From assembly GCA_964355015.1 (NCBI GenBank), contig CAYHCE010000030.1:1-37889 (forward strand): DNA of 37,889 bases, in the 5' to 3' direction. The notes beneath the pieces are model-generated. The model ran no database searches. It had not been told where the DNA came from and saw only the letters and a list, made by a program, of their open reading frames with translations. Origin of the DNA: CAYHCE01 sp964355015. Lineage in GTDB: Bacteria; Cyanobacteriota; Cyanobacteriia; PCC-6307; Cyanobiaceae. The first letter of the stretch is position 1; the number at the start of each line of letters is the position of its first letter. Shown in pieces: positions 8,478 through 16,945 of this stretch. A program made the position numbers and the translations under genes.

Positions 8478-9664
8478 CAGCGCTGGCCGGCAGCGGCGCG
8501 TCCGGGTGTGGCATCTGCCGTGGCCGCCTGCTCGAACAACGACAGGGCCGAGCAGGCGCCGCACTTGGCGCAACCCGCGGACATCGCCGCCGCACGCAGA
8601 TCCGATGCCGCCAGCAACTGGCCGACGGCCGTGTAGATCTCCACCATGAAGGCGGCGCTGGGCGCCGGATGGTGTTCGAGCGGCGTGCCGCTGATCGGCA
8701 CGAACGGCACCACGAAGGGGTAGACGCCCGCCGCGATCAGGCGCTCGCTGCAGGCCACGATCGCCTCGGCGCTGTCGCCCAGACCCGCCAGCAGATAGGT
8801 GGACACCTCGCCGCGGCCGAACACCGCCACCGCCTGCTTGAAGGCCTCGAAGTAGCGCTCCAGGCTGAGCTCCGCCTTGCCCGGCAGGATGCGGCGCCGC
8901 ACCTCGGGCTCCACCACCTCCAGGTGCATGCCGAGGCTGTCGACGCCGGCGTCCTTGAGGCGCTGATACCAGATCGGATCCTCGGGCGGCTCGCACTGGG
9001 CCTGGATCGGCAGGTTCACCCGGGCCTTCACGGCGGCAGCCGTCTCGGCCAGCAGGCGGGCGCCGCGGTCGTCGCTGTTGGGGGTGCCGGTGGTCATCAC
9101 CAGCTGACGCACCCCGTCGAGGCGCACGGCCGCTTCGGCCACCTCCGCCACCTGGGCGGGCGTCTTGCGCACCACGGTGCGGCCGTCCTCGAGGGATTGC
9201 TCGATGGCGCAGAACTGGCACGACTGGCTGCGGTCGCGGAAGCGGATACAGGTCTGCAGCAGCGTGGTGGCCAGCACATCGCGGCTGTGCAGCAGGGCGA
9301 TGGCGCGGTAGGAAATCCCCTCGGCGGTCTGGAGGCCGTAGAAGCGGGGCTCGGGCGGGGCTTCCACGCCGACTGCCAGCGGCGTGGCGGGCACCGGAGC
9401 GGCGGTGGCCGGGGGAGTGTCCGCGTGCAGCTGGAGCTCCAGCCCGGTGCCGCCGGCATCGAGGCGGTAGGGCGAGCGCTGGGCGGCACTGCTGTAAACA
9501 GGCACCATCACCGTGGTGCCATCGAGGCTGAGGGCGCGGTGGTCGGACGGGCCGGCGCCGCCGCGGCGGCCGGGGTTGCCGGGCACGCCGGGCTCCACGA
9601 TCCCCTGCACCTGCAGGTCGGTGACCAGCCGGGCGAGCGCGGCGGCATCCCTGGGTTCAGCCAT
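8477..9664 (-). CDS. MSMEG_0568 family radical SAM protein
   Basis: This 395-aa enzyme would bind a 4Fe-4S cluster and cleave S-adenosylmethionine. The likely cluster cysteines are Cys139, Cys149 and Cys152 (CIRFRDRSQSCQFC), giving CX9CX2C spacing instead of the classical CX3CX2C. Later radical SAM features are visible: QLVMTTGTPNS, PIQAQCEPP and DSLGMHLEVVEPEVRRRI. A second cysteine group, CAKCGAC at residues 365-371, may hold an auxiliary cluster. The ATG giving MAEPRD was chosen; it overlaps the nitrilase stop by 8 nt. It sits in the core of the Nit1C operon. The substrate is unknown. Confidence 0.9.
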   Translation of the reverse strand: MAEPRDAAALARLVTDLQVQGIVEPGVPGNPGRRGGAGPSDHRALSLDGTTVMVPVYSSAAQRSPYRLDAGGTGLELQLHADTPPATAAPVPATPLAVGVEAPPEPRFYGLQTAEGISYRAIALLHSRDVLATTLLQTCIRFRDRSQSCQFCAIEQSLEDGRTVVRKTPAQVAEVAEAAVRLDGVRQLVMTTGTPNSDDRGARLLAETAAAVKARVNLPIQAQCEPPEDPIWYQRLKDAGVDSLGMHLEVVEPEVRRRILPGKAELSLERYFEAFKQAVAVFGRGEVSTYLLAGLGDSAEAIVACSERLIAAGVYPFVVPFVPISGTPLEHHPAPSAAFMVEIYTAVGQLLAASDLRAAAMSAGCAKCGACSALSLFEQAATADATPGRAAAGQR

Positions 9665-10637
9665 GGGGCACGGGCTCCGGCAGGGGGATGTCGGCGAGCG
9701 TTTCGGCGCTGCCGTGGTCCTGCACCTGGCGCGCCGGTGTGCGATCGAGGCGCAGCCCAAGCAGATCGGGGCGGCTGTAGTGGCCCACGCTGTCCATCAT
9801 CCGTTTGCGCTTGATGATCAGGGCCGGGTCGAGTTCGGCGATCGCCAGCCCTTCCCCCTCGGGCAGCGGGCCGGCCAGGTAGCGGCCTTCAGGGCTGATC
9901 ACGGCGGTGTGACACCCTCCCTGGCAGGCCTTCTGCAGCGCCGGGTCGGGGGTGATCCGCTCGAGATCGGCGGGATCGAGCCAGGCGGTGGAACTCAGCA
10001 CGAAGCACCCCGCCTCCAGGGCGTGGTGGCGGAGAGTCACCGCCGTCTGCTCGCTGAAGATCGGGCCCACCAGCGAGCCGGGGAACTGGGCGCAGTGGAT
10101 CTCCTCCCCCTGGGTCATCAGGCTGAAGCGGGCCAGGGGGTTGTAGTGCTCCCAGCAGGCCAGGGCACCGATGCGCCCCAGCGCCGTGGGCACCACCGTG
10201 AGGCCGGAGCCATCACCCTGGCCCCAGACCATGCGCTCGTGATACGTGGGGGTGATCTTGCGGCGGCGGAGCACCAGCTCGCCGCTGGCGTCGATCAGGA
10301 GCTGGGCGTTGTAGAGGCTGCCGCCATCGCGTTCGTTGATGCCCAGCAGCACGTGCATGGCATGCTCCCGCGCGGCGGCGGCGATGCGGCTGATCGCCGG
10401 GCCCGGCACCGTCACCGCCTGTTCGTACAGCAGCAGGTGGGAGCGGCCCATCAGCGCCGGGGGCTCCACGAAGGAGAAGTAGGGGTAATAGGGAAGGAAG
10501 GTTTCGGGGAACACGATCAGCTGAACCCCCTGGGCCGCCGCCTCGGTGATCGCCGCCAGCACACGCTCCACAGACCCATCCAGGCTGTGAAGCACCGGAC
10601 GGATCTGGGCGGCGGCCACGAGGATCGGGCCGTTCAT
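9657..10637 (-). CDS. Nit1-type nitrilase
   Basis: This 326-aa carbon-nitrogen hydrolase would convert nitriles to carboxylate plus ammonia. The catalytic triad is visible: Glu45 (FPETFLPYYPYFS), Lys127 (RRKITPTYHER) and Cys161 (ACWEHYNP). The FPYYPYF-type loop and CWEHYNP are typical of true nitrilases and of Nit6803-like cyanobacterial enzymes, as opposed to amidases. Length and C-terminal extension are normal. It begins two bases after the MSMEG_0572-like gene ends and overlaps the radical SAM gene, so it is the second gene of the operon. Nit1C clusters have been linked to growth on cyanide as a nitrogen source in proteobacteria. The natural nitrile here is not known. Confidence 0.93.
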   Translation of the reverse strand: MNGPILVAAAQIRPVLHSLDGSVERVLAAITEAAAQGVQLIVFPETFLPYYPYFSFVEPPALMGRSHLLLYEQAVTVPGPAISRIAAAAREHAMHVLLGINERDGGSLYNAQLLIDASGELVLRRRKITPTYHERMVWGQGDGSGLTVVPTALGRIGALACWEHYNPLARFSLMTQGEEIHCAQFPGSLVGPIFSEQTAVTLRHHALEAGCFVLSSTAWLDPADLERITPDPALQKACQGGCHTAVISPEGRYLAGPLPEGEGLAIAELDPALIIKRKRMMDSVGHYSRPDLLGLRLDRTPARQVQDHGSAETLADIPLPEPVPHG

Positions 10638-10639
10638 CG

Positions 10640-11122
10640 TCAGAGCGTCCAGGTGTCGAGGATGAAGGCGCCTTCCTTGCGGTGCAGGAGCACGATATCG
10701 AGCACATCCAGCGGATTCACCGGTGTGATGCCCGGCATCAGGGCGCCTTCGCCATGGCCGTAGAGGGCCTGGAGGGCGAAGCGGCAGGCGTAGACCTTGC
10801 CGCCCTGGTCCATGAACTTCTGCAGGCGGGCGTTGAAGTTGAGGTGGCCGTCGAAGGCGGCATCACCGAGCTTGGGGAAGCCGCGCTGCACCCCAAGGGT
10901 GACGCCCGGGCCATACAGCAGGATCGAGGTTTCGAAGCCCTTGTTGATCAGGCGGCTGGCCTGCAGCAGGTTCACCAGGCCGATCGATCCTTCGAAAGCC
11001 ACGGTGTGGAAGGTCACCAGCGCCTTTTCGCCGGGGTCGGCCTTCACATCGGGGAACACCTTCTCTTCGTAGTCGACGAGGAAATCCCCGGGTTGATTGG
11101 CGGCACGGGTGACCTCGGGCAT
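10640..11122 (-). CDS. MSMEG_0572/Sll0783 family nitrogen-starvation response protein
   Basis: This 160-aa protein is the first gene of the Nit1C operon. It contains KALVTFHTVAFEGSIGLVNLL near residue 33, a GFETSILLYGPGV strand-turn, GHLNFNARLQKFMDQGG and CRFALQALYGHGEGALMPG. This pattern matches the MSMEG_0572 family, a DsrE-like alpha/beta fold by general appearance. The Synechocystis member (Sll0783) is induced under nitrogen starvation. One cysteine, in VYACRFALQ, could be functional. The start ATG follows a leader containing a 21-bp palindrome and an NtcA-like promoter. Its chemistry is unknown. Confidence 0.9.
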   Translation of the reverse strand: MPEVTRAANQPGDFLVDYEEKVFPDVKADPGEKALVTFHTVAFEGSIGLVNLLQASRLINKGFETSILLYGPGVTLGVQRGFPKLGDAAFDGHLNFNARLQKFMDQGGKVYACRFALQALYGHGEGALMPGITPVNPLDVLDIVLLHRKEGAFILDTWTL

Positions 11123-11130
11123 GAAACAGC

Positions 11131-11151
11131 GACCTGTGGAGGGAACAGGTC
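11131..11151 (-). promoter_or_regulatory. Perfect palindrome at the Nit1C transcription start region
   Basis: GACCTGT and ACAGGTC form perfect 7-bp arms separated by seven bases. It ends nine bases before the start codon of the first Nit1C gene and begins four bases after the predicted -10 element. It could be a repressor operator overlapping the transcription start, or a 5'-leader hairpin that masks the CCCTCC-rich loop. No regulator gene is recognised next to it. Confidence 0.6.
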
Positions 11152-11154
11152 ACG

Positions 11155-11196
11155 ACCATGCACCAGGCAAGTGTGAACTTGCGTATCAGCAGGCAC
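11155..11196 (-). promoter_or_regulatory. NtcA-type promoter for the Nit1C operon
   Basis: Reading leftward, GTG-N8-TAC (11196 to 11183) is followed after exactly 22 bases by CATGGT (11160 to 11155). The NtcA-activated cyanobacterial promoter consensus is GTA-N8-TAC-N22-TAN3T, so two positions differ while spacing is ideal. A second inverted repeat, GCAAGT-GTGA-ACTTGC (11168-11183), lies between the two elements. This fits nitrogen control of the operon. It is a sequence inference. Confidence 0.55.
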
Positions 11197-11231
11197 CAAA
11201 CAGGGCGCCCCCGTCAGGGGCAGGCGTTTGG
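11196..11231 (+). promoter_or_regulatory. Imperfect hairpin upstream of the flavoprotein gene
   Basis: Outer arms CCAAAC/GTTTGG and inner arms GCCCC/GGGGC form a nested inverted repeat about 97 nt upstream of the likely GTG start. It may be a leader structure or a binding site in the divergent promoter region. Confidence 0.35.
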
Positions 11232-11327
11232 TCTTGCTTGCTACCACTGTTCCACTGCCCGGCGGCCCACGATGAAAGGGGCGATTGCCTGGCCGTGCCA
11301 CCCCTCCCTCCCCTTCGCCACCTGCCC

Positions 11328-12653
11328 GTGGGGTCCGCCTTCACCTCACCCGCCGCTTCTGCTGCCGCCACCCCGGCCGCCGCGCCGGTCGTGGTCATCG
11401 GCGGCGGCCAGGCAGGGCTGTCGGTGGCCAGCTGTCTGCAGCAGCGGGGCATCGAGGCCCTGGTGCTTGAACGTCACCGGGTGGCCCACGCCTGGGAACA
11501 GCAGCGCTGGGATTCGTTCTGCCTGGTCACCCCCAACTGGCAGTGCCGCCTGCCCGGCTTCCCCTATGACGGCGACGACCCCGATGGCTTCATGGGCCGC
11601 GACGCGATCGTGTCCTACCTGCGCCGCTTCGCCCGCCGCGCTGCGGTGGATGTGAGGGAAGGCGTGCGTGTGGAGCGGTTGCAGAGCTGTGGCGGCGCCT
11701 ACCGGCTGCTCACGAGCGGCGGCGTGCTGGAGGCCACGCAGGTGGTGATCGCCACCGGCGCCTACCACCGTCCGCGCCGCCACCCGCTGGCCGAGCGGCT
11801 GCCCGCCACCGTGCTGCAGCTCGATGCCCGCGACTACCGCCGCCCCGATCAGCTGCCGGTCGGCCCGGTGCTGGTGGTGGGCAGCGGCCAGTCGGGCTGC
11901 CAGATCGCCGAAGACCTCTTCCTGGCCGGCCGCCGCGTGCATCTGAGCGTGGGCTCGGCGCCGCGCTCCCCCCGGCGCTATCGCGGCCGCGACGTGGTCG
12001 AGTGGCTGGAGCGCATGGGGGTGTACGCCACGCCGATCGATGCGCACGACGATCCCCGTGCCGTTCGCCACAAGACCAACCACTACCTCACAGGCCGCGA
12101 CGGCGGCCGGGAGATCGACCTGCGCCAGCGGGCCGGCGAGGGAATGGTGCTGCATGGCCGGCTCGAGGGGATCACCGCCACGGGGCTGAGCTTCGCTGCC
12201 GATCTGGCGACCAACCTCGATGGCGCCGATGCCGTCTACAACCGCATCCGCGCCAGCATCGACGCGCACATCGACGCCATCGGCCTTGACGCTCCGCTTG
12301 AGCCTCCCTACGAACCCTGCTGGCGCCCGACGCCGAACGCCGGCGGCAGCAGGCTTGATCTGCCTCAGGAACCGCTGGCGGCCGTGATCTGGTGCACGGG
12401 CTACCGCTCCGATTTCAGCTGGGTGGACGTGCCGGTGTTCGATGGCGCTGGCGAACCGGTGCACCAGCGGGGCATCACCCAGGCGCCTGGGCTGTATTTC
12501 ATCGGTCTGCCGTGGCTGCACACCTGGGGGTCCGGCCGCTTCTGCGGCGTGGGCAGCGACGCCGACCACATCGCCCAGCGGATCCAGCGGCGGCTCCGCC
12601 CTCGCGACGGCAGCCAGGAACGGCTGGAATGCACGGCATTGCTCGGCTCGTGA
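11328..12653 (+). CDS. MSMEG_0569 family flavin-dependent oxidoreductase
   Basis: This is an FAD/NADPH-binding monooxygenase-like protein of 441 aa if it starts at the GTG giving VGSAFTSP. The FAD-binding site is VVVIGGGQAGLSVA near residue 20, a central NAD(P)H site is LVVGSGQSGCQIAEDL, and TQVVIATGAYHRPRRHP marks the ATG motif. C-terminal features are AVIWCTGYRSDFSW and YFIGLPWLHTWGSGRFCGVG. It is the Nit1C flavoprotein but is transcribed divergently from the rest. No ATG exists in frame near the start; GTG at 11295 is an alternative. It overlaps the downstream desaturase gene, so a second operon begins here. N-hydroxylation or amine oxidation is plausible but unproven. Confidence 0.9.
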   Translation: MGSAFTSPAASAAATPAAAPVVVIGGGQAGLSVASCLQQRGIEALVLERHRVAHAWEQQRWDSFCLVTPNWQCRLPGFPYDGDDPDGFMGRDAIVSYLRRFARRAAVDVREGVRVERLQSCGGAYRLLTSGGVLEATQVVIATGAYHRPRRHPLAERLPATVLQLDARDYRRPDQLPVGPVLVVGSGQSGCQIAEDLFLAGRRVHLSVGSAPRSPRRYRGRDVVEWLERMGVYATPIDAHDDPRAVRHKTNHYLTGRDGGREIDLRQRAGEGMVLHGRLEGITATGLSFAADLATNLDGADAVYNRIRASIDAHIDAIGLDAPLEPPYEPCWRPTPNAGGSRLDLPQEPLAAVIWCTGYRSDFSWVDVPVFDGAGEPVHQRGITQAPGLYFIGLPWLHTWGSGRFCGVGSDADHIAQRIQRRLRPRDGSQERLECTALLGS

Positions 12654-13582
12654 CCGCTGTGGACGCTCCACCCGACAACAGCGCCCTGCTGCCCGCCAAT
12701 GAGCTGCGGGCGCTCAATGCCCGCTGCGATCGGGCGGGGTGGCGGCAAACGCTTGGCCACGCCGCGCTGATCCTGGCAGCGGGCTGGGTGTGGGGGGATG
12801 GGCGGCTCAGCCTGCTGGTGCGCCTGCCGGCCCTGCTGCTCTGCGGCTGGGGCCTGGCCTTCGCCTTCTGCGCCATGCATGAATGTGGCCACCGCACCGC
12901 CTTCGCCAGCCGTTCCTGCAACGATGCGGTGGCCTGGTGGGCCGGCGTTCTCAGCTTCTACAACGCCGATTTTTACCGCCGTTACCACCAGTGGCACCAC
13001 CGCTATACCCACCAGCCGGGCCTGGATCCGGAACTGGAGGATGCGCCGCCCATCAGTCGGGCGGGCTACCTGCTCGAGCTGAGCGGACTGCCCTGGTGGA
13101 TCGCCAAGTTGCGCGGCCATCTGCGCGGCCTGCGCGGTGATTTCAGCGCCAACCCCTACATCCCTGCCGATGCGGCGGCGGCGGTGCGCACGTCGCTGTG
13201 GAAGCAGGCAGCGGTCTATGGGGCGTTGCTGCTGCTCTCGCTGCCCGGCGCCAATGGCTTCCTGCTCTGGTTCTGGCTGCTGCCGCTGGCGGTGGGCCAG
13301 CCGCTGCTGCGCTTCGTGCTGCTGGCCGAGCACGGCGGCTGCACCACGGAACCCGACGGCCTGCGCAACACCCGCACCACCCGGACCCTGGCGCCGCTGC
13401 GCTGGCTGATGTGGAACATGCCGTTCCACGCCGAGCACCACCTGTTCGCCTCGATCCCCTTCCACGCCCTGCCGGCGGCCCATGGCTGGATCGCGTCCCG
13501 GCTGGAGCACGACGACCCCGGCTACCTGGCGGTGCATCGGGCCTTCCTGGCCGATCCGGGTGTGCTGGCCCTGACCCGTTGA
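12650..13582 (+). CDS. Fatty-acid-desaturase-like membrane di-iron oxygenase
   Basis: This 310-aa protein has the three histidine boxes of membrane desaturases/hydroxylases: HECGH (with AMHECGHRTAF), HQWHH (YHQWHHRYTH) and HAEHH (NMPFHAEHHLF). Hydrophobic stretches lie before the first box and between boxes two and three. Such enzymes use a di-iron centre and O2 to desaturate or hydroxylate lipids or hydrocarbons. I place the start at GTG, which overlaps the flavoprotein stop as GTGA; an ATG 21 nt upstream is an alternative. Coupling to the Nit1C flavoprotein suggests it modifies a product of that pathway, but the substrate is unknown. Confidence 0.87.
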   Translation: MTAVDAPPDNSALLPANELRALNARCDRAGWRQTLGHAALILAAGWVWGDGRLSLLVRLPALLLCGWGLAFAFCAMHECGHRTAFASRSCNDAVAWWAGVLSFYNADFYRRYHQWHHRYTHQPGLDPELEDAPPISRAGYLLELSGLPWWIAKLRGHLRGLRGDFSANPYIPADAAAAVRTSLWKQAAVYGALLLLSLPGANGFLLWFWLLPLAVGQPLLRFVLLAEHGGCTTEPDGLRNTRTTRTLAPLRWLMWNMPFHAEHHLFASIPFHALPAAHGWIASRLEHDDPGYLAVHRAFLADPGVLALTR

Positions 13583-14556
13583 GCGGCCGCGATGAGCTGT
13601 TCGCGCTGGGAGAGCTCCCCCTGGCCTGCGGTCGCACCCTGCCTGAGGCGCAGCTGGCCTACCGGGTGTTCGGCGAACTCAACGACCAGCGCAGCAACCT
13701 GGTGCTCTACCCCAGTTCCTACGGCGCCTGGCCGGAGGACATCGACTGGGTGGTGGGTCCGATCCTCGATCCCGGCCACTGGTGTGTGGTGCTGGTGAGC
13801 CAGTTCGGCAACGGCTGCTCCAGCAGCCCCAGCAACAGCGCCCTGGGCCTGGCAGAGGAAGGCTGGGTGGTGAGCCACGTCGACAACGTCAGGGCCCAGC
13901 GGCGCCTGCTGGCCGAGGTGTTCGGCGTGGAGCGGATCGCCCTGATCTACGGCTGGTCGATGGGGGCGCAGCAGGCCTATCACTGGGGCGCCCTGGAGCC
14001 GGAGGCGGTGGAGCGGCTCTGCTGCCTCTGCGGCACGGCCCGCACCACACCCCACAACCGCCTGTTCCTGCTCAGCCTGCGCCAGGCGCTCTGCGCCGAT
14101 CCGGCCTGGAACGGCCACCGGTTCACGGGGGTGCCGGAGCAGGGCCTGCGCACCTTCGCGCTGATCTACGCCAGCTGGGCCGCCAGCCAGCCCTACTACC
14201 GCGAGCGCCGTCACGAGGGGCTCGGCTACGGCTCGGTGGAGGAGTACGTGGAGCGCAGCTGGCTGCCGGCCTACCGCCGCCACGACCCCCGCGACCTGAT
14301 CGCCATGCTCGACACCTGGCTGGCCAACGATCTGCCGGCGCCGCTGGAGGCGATCCGCGCCCGCACCACCGTGATCGCAAGCCGCCACGACCTCTACTTC
14401 CCCCCCGACGACTGCGCCGCCGAGGCCGCCCGGATCCCCGGCGCCCATTTCGAGGTGCTGGAGTCGGTGCTGGGCCACCGGGCCGGCAACCCGCGGGACG
14501 GCCCGGCCGAGCAGGCCCAGATCCGCGCCGCCGTGCTGCGGCTTCTCGCCACCTGA
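13579..14556 (+). CDS. Alpha/beta-fold hydrolase or acyltransferase (MetX-like)
   Basis: This protein of about 325 aa has the alpha/beta hydrolase fold of the homoserine O-acetyltransferase group. The nucleophile elbow is YGWSMGAQQAYHWG (Ser of GWSMG). The acid and base appear near the C-terminus in ASRHDLYFPPDDC and LESVLGHRAGNP. The early LAYRVFGELN and NLVLYPSSYG segments match the group's usual lead-in. The likely start is TTG, overlapping the desaturase stop as TTGA. It may transfer or remove an acyl group, but the sequence does not fix the substrate. It is the third gene of the divergent operon and is followed 24 nt later by a glutamine synthetase. Confidence 0.85.
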   Translation: MSGRDELFALGELPLACGRTLPEAQLAYRVFGELNDQRSNLVLYPSSYGAWPEDIDWVVGPILDPGHWCVVLVSQFGNGCSSSPSNSALGLAEEGWVVSHVDNVRAQRRLLAEVFGVERIALIYGWSMGAQQAYHWGALEPEAVERLCCLCGTARTTPHNRLFLLSLRQALCADPAWNGHRFTGVPEQGLRTFALIYASWAASQPYYRERRHEGLGYGSVEEYVERSWLPAYRRHDPRDLIAMLDTWLANDLPAPLEAIRARTTVIASRHDLYFPPDDCAAEAARIPGAHFEVLESVLGHRAGNPRDGPAEQAQIRAAVLRLLAT

Positions 14557-14579
14557 GTCTTCGCCCTCCGCCCGTTCCC

Positions 14580-15866
14580 ATGACCGACCTGGCCCGCTTC
14601 GCCGCCGACCACGGCATCCGCCACTTTCTGTTCTCCTTCGCCGACCTGTTCGGCGTGCAGCGGGCCAAGCTTGTACCTGCCAGTGCTGCTGCCGGCCTGG
14701 CCCGGGATGGCGCCGGCTTCGCGGGCTTCGCTGCCTGGCTCGACATGACGCCGGCCGATCCCGACGTGCTGGGCCTGCCCGATCCCGCCAGCCTCGCTGT
14801 GCTGCCCTGGCAGCGCGAGGTGGCCTGGCTGGCGACCGACCTGCAGGTGGAGGGGGAGCCCCTCGAGCAGTCGCCCCGCTGGGTGCTGCGCCGCCAGCTG
14901 GAGCGGGCGCAGCGACTGGGCTATGCGTTCCGCACCGGCGTGGAGGCGGAGTTCTTCCTGCTGCAGCCAGGTGGTGAGACCATCGCCGATGCCCACGACA
15001 CCCAGACCAAGCCCTGCTACGACCAGCTGGCGCTGATGCGCCAGTACGGGCTGATCGGCGGGCTGCTGGAAGCGATGGAGGAGCTCGGCTGGGGGCCGTA
15101 CCAGGCCGATCACGAGGATGCCAATGGCCAGTTCGAGCTCAACTGGACCTTCGCCGATGCGCTGGTGACGGCCGATCGCCATGCCTTCTTCCGGGTGATG
15201 GCCCAGTCGATGGCGGAGCGGCAGGGCTGGGGGGTGAGTTTCCGGCCCAAACCCTTCGCCGACCTCACCGGCAACGGCGCCCATCTGCACCACTCCCTCT
15301 GGGACGAAGGCGGCCGCAACCTGTTCCACGACCCCCGGGGCGTGATGGGCCTCTCCTCACTGGCCTATGCGTTCCTCGGCGGCCTGCTGGAGCACGCGCC
15401 GGCGCTGTGCGCCCTCACCAACCCCATGGCGGAGAGCTACAGACGGCTGGGTGGGAGCACCACCACCTCCGGCTCCACCTGGTCGCCGGGCTGGATCAGC
15501 TACGGAGGGAACAACCGCACCCACATGGTGCGCATCCCCGACGATCAGCGCCTGGAACTGCGCCTGGCCGACAGCGCCGCCAACCCCTACCTGCTGCCGG
15601 CTGCGGTGCTGGCCGCCGGCCTCGACGGCATCGAACGGGACCTGGATCCGGGCCCCCGCAGCGACGCCAACACCTATACGGATCCCCCCACGGGCGAAGC
15701 CGCGAAACCGCTGCCGCGCAGCCTGAAGGAGGCGCTGGCGGCGTTCGCGGCGGATTCGGTGCTGCGCGCGGCCCTGGGGGAGACGTTCTGCCGGGCGTAC
15801 GAAAACCTGCGGGGGCGGCAAGGGATCCGGGACGCCAGCCCCGCGCCCGGCTCCACCGCCCTGTAG
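14580..15866 (+). CDS. glnT: Type III glutamine synthetase-like enzyme (GlnT family), first copy
   Basis: This 428-aa member of the glutamine synthetase superfamily is of the shorter GlnT type. Visible features: FLFSFADLFGVQRAKLVP at the N-terminus, TGVEAEFFLL (metal-binding Glu), QADHEDANGQFELNW (central catalytic loop), GNGAHLHHSLWD (metal His), and GGNNRTHMVRIP followed by ELRLADSAANPYL (ATP and glutamate binding). Members make glutamine or gamma-glutamyl amides from glutamate, ATP and ammonia or an amine. It is the last gene of the operon with the Nit1C flavoprotein, and a relative occurs in the guanidine operon at 20547-21884. Being next to a nitrilase cluster, it may capture released ammonia or glutamylate an amine intermediate. 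Confidence 0.9.
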   Translation: MTDLARFAADHGIRHFLFSFADLFGVQRAKLVPASAAAGLARDGAGFAGFAAWLDMTPADPDVLGLPDPASLAVLPWQREVAWLATDLQVEGEPLEQSPRWVLRRQLERAQRLGYAFRTGVEAEFFLLQPGGETIADAHDTQTKPCYDQLALMRQYGLIGGLLEAMEELGWGPYQADHEDANGQFELNWTFADALVTADRHAFFRVMAQSMAERQGWGVSFRPKPFADLTGNGAHLHHSLWDEGGRNLFHDPRGVMGLSSLAYAFLGGLLEHAPALCALTNPMAESYRRLGGSTTTSGSTWSPGWISYGGNNRTHMVRIPDDQRLELRLADSAANPYLLPAAVLAAGLDGIERDLDPGPRSDANTYTDPPTGEAAKPLPRSLKEALAAFAADSVLRAALGETFCRAYENLRGRQGIRDASPAPGSTAL

Positions 15867-15889
15867 CGCGGCTTTTCGTTCCTGTCCCC

Positions 15890-16945
15890 TCAGTGCCTGG
15901 CTGGGAGCCATTTCAGCACTCGCCTGCCCATGGAGATACCAGGCTTCTCGACCAGCTGTATGGCGACAATACAAACACCGAACAGAATCAGGAACGCCAG
16001 GAGCGCTGAGAGCGGGCTGGACAGCCCCAGGCCAAGCAACGCTTTCCAGGCGATGTAAAAGAGCCAATGGTGGAATAGGTAAACTGAGTAAGTAAGACTT
16101 GACATGAAAAGCACGAGCCTCGGGGCCTTGAGGTGATCCCTTGCCAGCCAGGCAACGACAAAAATGATTAGGGCAATAAGGGCGTGATGATCATGCATCC
16201 AATTGGGTTGGTACTTCGGCGTAAGCCAGTAAAACTGGGCATAGACGTAGCTGCCGAATGCCAGCAGCAACGGCAGCGAGAGATCATTCCGCTCATAAAG
16301 ATAGATTGATGCTCCCACCAGTAGAAAGGGAAAGTAGAGGGTGACATTGCCCTTGGCTGTCCATGCCCCCCACCCAATCGCTCCCGAGGTGAAGGGCGGA
16401 AGGGCTCCAAGTGCAACGACAATCAACGTGAATGGAAGCCAGTATCTTCGATTTGAAAACGACGGAACGAGGCGGCTGAAGCAGGAGAACAGCCCAATGA
16501 ACAGATAAAACAAGATTTCAATGCGCAGGGTCCACTCAACCCCGCCAAGGGAGAATGGCGTGTTGAAGAAGTCTCCAAGCAAGGAAAGTTGTTGCAGCAG
16601 GACCGGCAATGGAGTTCCCTGGCCAGATCCAGCGATTGCCAGGTTCTCAGCCAGAACCGCAAAGATATAGAGAGGATAAATCCTGAACAAGCGCTTGACG
16701 GCAAATTCCGCAGGCCGCTCACTCTGAATCACATAGGTGATGATGTAACCTGATACCAGAAAGAAAACCACCACCCCCGCACCCCCTTCATAGAGCAAAG
16801 GAAGCGAGAGCCGCACCAGCAGCCGCGGAGTGGCATGCAGATCTGGATTGGCGGCAAATGCAGCCAGTGGAACGTAGAGAGTGTGGCCCGCCAGCACGCT
16901 CATGAAGGCGAAAATCCGCAAGTAATCCAGAAACGCAATTCTCAT
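15890..16945 (-). CDS. Acyltransferase 3 family membrane protein
   Basis: This integral membrane protein of about 351 aa has ten or so hydrophobic helices. It begins MRIAFLDYLRIFAFMSVLAGH, the signature start of acyltransferase 3 proteins, and continues with VVFFLVSGYIITYV, FAVKRLFRIYPLY and VEWTLRIEILFYLFIGL. These enzymes O-acylate sugars, lipids or exopolysaccharide. Another ATG seven codons upstream is possible. It converges on the glutamine synthetase gene. Codon use is noticeably less GC-rich than that of both neighbouring operons, suggesting acquisition. Confidence 0.9.
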   Translation of the reverse strand: MRIAFLDYLRIFAFMSVLAGHTLYVPLAAFAANPDLHATPRLLVRLSLPLLYEGGAGVVVFFLVSGYIITYVIQSERPAEFAVKRLFRIYPLYIFAVLAENLAIAGSGQGTPLPVLLQQLSLLGDFFNTPFSLGGVEWTLRIEILFYLFIGLFSCFSRLVPSFSNRRYWLPFTLIVVALGALPPFTSGAIGWGAWTAKGNVTLYFPFLLVGASIYLYERNDLSLPLLLAFGSYVYAQFYWLTPKYQPNWMHDHHALIALIIFVVAWLARDHLKAPRLVLFMSSLTYSVYLFHHWLFYIAWKALLGLGLSSPLSALLAFLILFGVCIVAIQLVEKPGISMGRRVLKWLPARH

